Assembly: GCA_902493795.1 (NCBI GenBank)
Contig: CABUQZ010000029.1
Span: 1 to 14,505, forward strand
From: an uncultured Clostridium sp.
Lineage (GTDB): Bacteria; Bacillota_I; Bacilli_A; RF39; UBA660
Length of the DNA: 14,505 bases
Direction: 5' to 3'
Below the pieces are notes generated by a model that saw only the letters and a program-made list of their open reading frames with translations, was not told the DNA's origin and ran no database searches. The position numbers and the translations under genes are program-made. Below are positions 13,458-14,505 of the stretch, in pieces; the first letter of the stretch is position 1, and each line of letters opens with the position of its first letter.

Positions 13458-13877
13458 TTACTTAATATCAAAACTCTCTGTTTTTAAATCACAATAATAT
13501 CTACCAGATATAGCAGTAAACTTTAAAACACAATAATCAGAATCAGTTACCCCTTTTTTATAAAATATCCTATCTCCCTTCTCCCAAATCATTTTTTTAG
13601 TCTCCTCATCTGTCAACACTTCCATTTTGCCTTTTAACATAACACCAACATATTTAATTAGTCCTTTGTGAAAGAAGTATATACTAGCATTAGGATTATT
13701 TAGATAGTGACTAACTCTTTCTGATGAAGTATTTGTAGAAAAATAAAATTCTTTTATTCCTACTTTTTTTCTAGGTTTAAGCATTGCCTTAACATTTGGA
13801 TAATTTACACTATCAATAGAGCATACAAGACAAACTTTTTGTTTATCAATAAATTTTTCTATTTTCTTTAAATCCAT
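13458..13877 (-). CDS. Pyridoxamine 5'-phosphate oxidase (PNPOx)-fold family protein
   Basis: A 139-residue protein of the PNPOx-like split-barrel type. It shows VCLVCSIDSVNYPNVKAM (15-32), an FYFSTNTSSERVSHYLNNPN run (about 44-63) as in flavin-binding members, ASIYFFHKG then VGVMLKGKMEVLTDEE, and a C-terminal VLKFTA strand. Such proteins bind FMN, F420 or heme, or reduce or shelter small molecules; true pyridoxine biosynthesis (PdxH) enzymes are longer and this lacks their C-terminal signature, so I do not call pdxH. It is cytoplasmic with no membrane segment. The start follows AAAGGGG about 8 bases upstream. It begins 43 bases after the small 34-codon ORF and could be cotranscribed with it; a weak hairpin follows. 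Confidence 0.85.
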   Translation of the reverse strand: MDLKKIEKFIDKQKVCLVCSIDSVNYPNVKAMLKPRKKVGIKEFYFSTNTSSERVSHYLNNPNASIYFFHKGLIKYVGVMLKGKMEVLTDEETKKMIWEKGDRIFYKKGVTDSDYCVLKFTAISGRYYCDLKTESFDIK

Positions 13878-13920
13878 AATAATATACCCCTTTCTAAATT
13901 GTGATTTAACTGTTTTTCCA

Positions 13921-14025
13921 TCATTTTAATGTTGGAAATAACTCTTTACAATGATTTTTCATTTCATCATTAGAAATTTCTGCTTGCTCTTTAAATTGTG
14001 AACACATTTCAATATATTCTTCCAT
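13921..14025 (-). CDS. Candidate small protein (34 residues), unknown function
   Basis: An open frame of 34 codons beginning MEEYIEMCSQ and ending KELFPTLK, ended by TGA. It is acidic with two cysteines (C8, C26), helical in appearance and without a membrane segment. GGAG lies about 9 bases before the ATG, which supports translation. It sits 43 bases before the PNPOx gene in the same direction and follows a hairpin, so it could be a short first gene of that unit. It might also be the tail of a decayed larger gene, since its neighbour upstream is a pseudogene; no recognised family. Confidence 0.4.
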   Translation of the reverse strand: MEEYIEMCSQFKEQAEISNDEMKNHCKELFPTLK

Positions 14026-14049
14026 TTCTTATTTCTCCATTTTAAAAGT

Positions 14050-14071
14050 CAAATCTATCATATCAGATTTG
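14050..14071 (-). terminator. Hairpin, weak terminator after the broken membrane-protein gene
   Basis: Minus strand: CAAATCT pairs with AGATTTG (7 bp) around GATATGAT, followed by ACTTTT. The short T-run makes it a modest candidate, placed just past the last stop of the pseudogene at 14080. Confidence 0.4.
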
Positions 14072-14079
14072 CTTTAGTG

Positions 14080-14480
14080 TTAACATTCCTTATTTAATAG
14101 TATAGAAACTATTCCACATAACATTCCTCCTACAGGAAATGCTATCCAACTTATTTACCAAACATCAAAAATAAAACTAATTAATAAGTAAATTATAATT
14201 GTAATAATCATAATTACACCACAATATTTTCCAACTTTATCAATTTCTGTTTTTGAAACAATAGAATTTATCTTATTATATTTTTCAATATAGAAACAGG
14301 AAATGTGCTACCTTCATTAAATAATTTTAAAGCAAGAGTTATGATTAATGCAACAACTCCAATTAATATAAAACTAATTGAAAAAACAATAATTTTAGAA
14401 AATTTATTGTTATAGTTATCTATTTCTTCTTGAGAATAAAAATTAGATAACTTTGGATATTTAGTCTTAAAATTTTCCAT
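14080..14480 (-). pseudogene. Broken membrane-protein gene (frameshift plus in-frame stop)
   Basis: The first frame runs from an ATG at 14480 (behind AGAGGAAT) for 70 codons: a charged start MENFKTKYPKLSNFYSQEEI, then a membrane helix (about 31-53). It stops at 14268. Another frame, open from about 14307, continues naturally with EKYNKINSIVSKTEIDKVGK, a second membrane helix (VIMIITIIIYLLISFIF), DVW, then an in-frame TAA, and after it ISWIAFPVGGMLCGIVSILL, a third helix, ending with TAA at 14080. The joined product would be a protein of about 130 residues with three helices, like the C-terminal membrane part of Bacillota XRE-TM or DUF proteins. One frameshift near 14268-14310 and one nonsense change are needed, so it is very probably dead. 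The alternative is a real 70-residue protein with unrelated debris behind it. Confidence 0.7.
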
Positions 14481-14505
14481 TTCTATTCCTCTTACTATTA
14501 ATATA

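Overview
The window is very AT-rich (an estimated 27-30% G+C by eye). Every gene I can support lies on the minus strand. Ribosome binding sites are AGGAG/AGGTG-type, promoters are of the sigma-A kind (often an extended -10, TGnTATAAT), and ends are marked by intrinsic hairpin/T-run terminators. Every frame reads with the standard bacterial code, with TGG for Trp and no internal TGA. This fits a low-GC Bacillota, most likely a gut-type Bacilli/Clostridia lineage; I cannot place it more finely. No tRNA, rRNA, CRISPR array or transposase was seen.

Layout in transcription order, from high to low coordinates. 14505-13900: a broken membrane-protein gene and a 34-codon small ORF. 13877-13458: a PNPOx-fold flavoprotein. 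13311-12262: an ORF6N/PLD-like regulator with its own promoter, a structured leader and a terminator that abuts its ribosome binding site. 12096-9148: a run of mostly separate small genes (GNAT acetyltransferase, membrane-anchored XRE regulator, a hypothetical, a second membrane-anchored XRE regulator, a second GNAT). 9063-7787: a three-gene envelope operon (four-cysteine exported protein, ICMT-like methyltransferase, small membrane protein) ending in a clear terminator. 7685-6437: an ECF-type sigma factor overlapping its membrane anti-sigma factor. 6396-5842: a GrpB-family protein. 5717-4293: a protein with two HEPN RNase signatures. 4230-3643: a cysteine-rich protein. 3490-1637: an AMP-forming acyl-CoA synthetase-like enzyme. 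1589-1: the first 529 codons of a seven-TM hybrid histidine kinase that runs off the window edge.

Taken together this looks like an accessory and regulatory neighbourhood: several membrane-linked sensors (hybrid kinase, sigma/anti-sigma pair, two XRE-TM proteins), small modifying enzymes, and at least two genes of defence or phage-related flavour. The two most interesting items are the tandem-HEPN protein (R114xxxxH119 and R415xxxxH420, each followed by a similar beta-hairpin/helix tail), which looks like a stand-alone RNase of possible anti-phage or toxin function, and the ORF6N-PLD gene, whose leader contains a predicted pseudoknot followed by a strong terminator directly in front of the Shine-Dalgarno sequence. 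That arrangement suggests transcription attenuation. Functions beyond family level are inference throughout.
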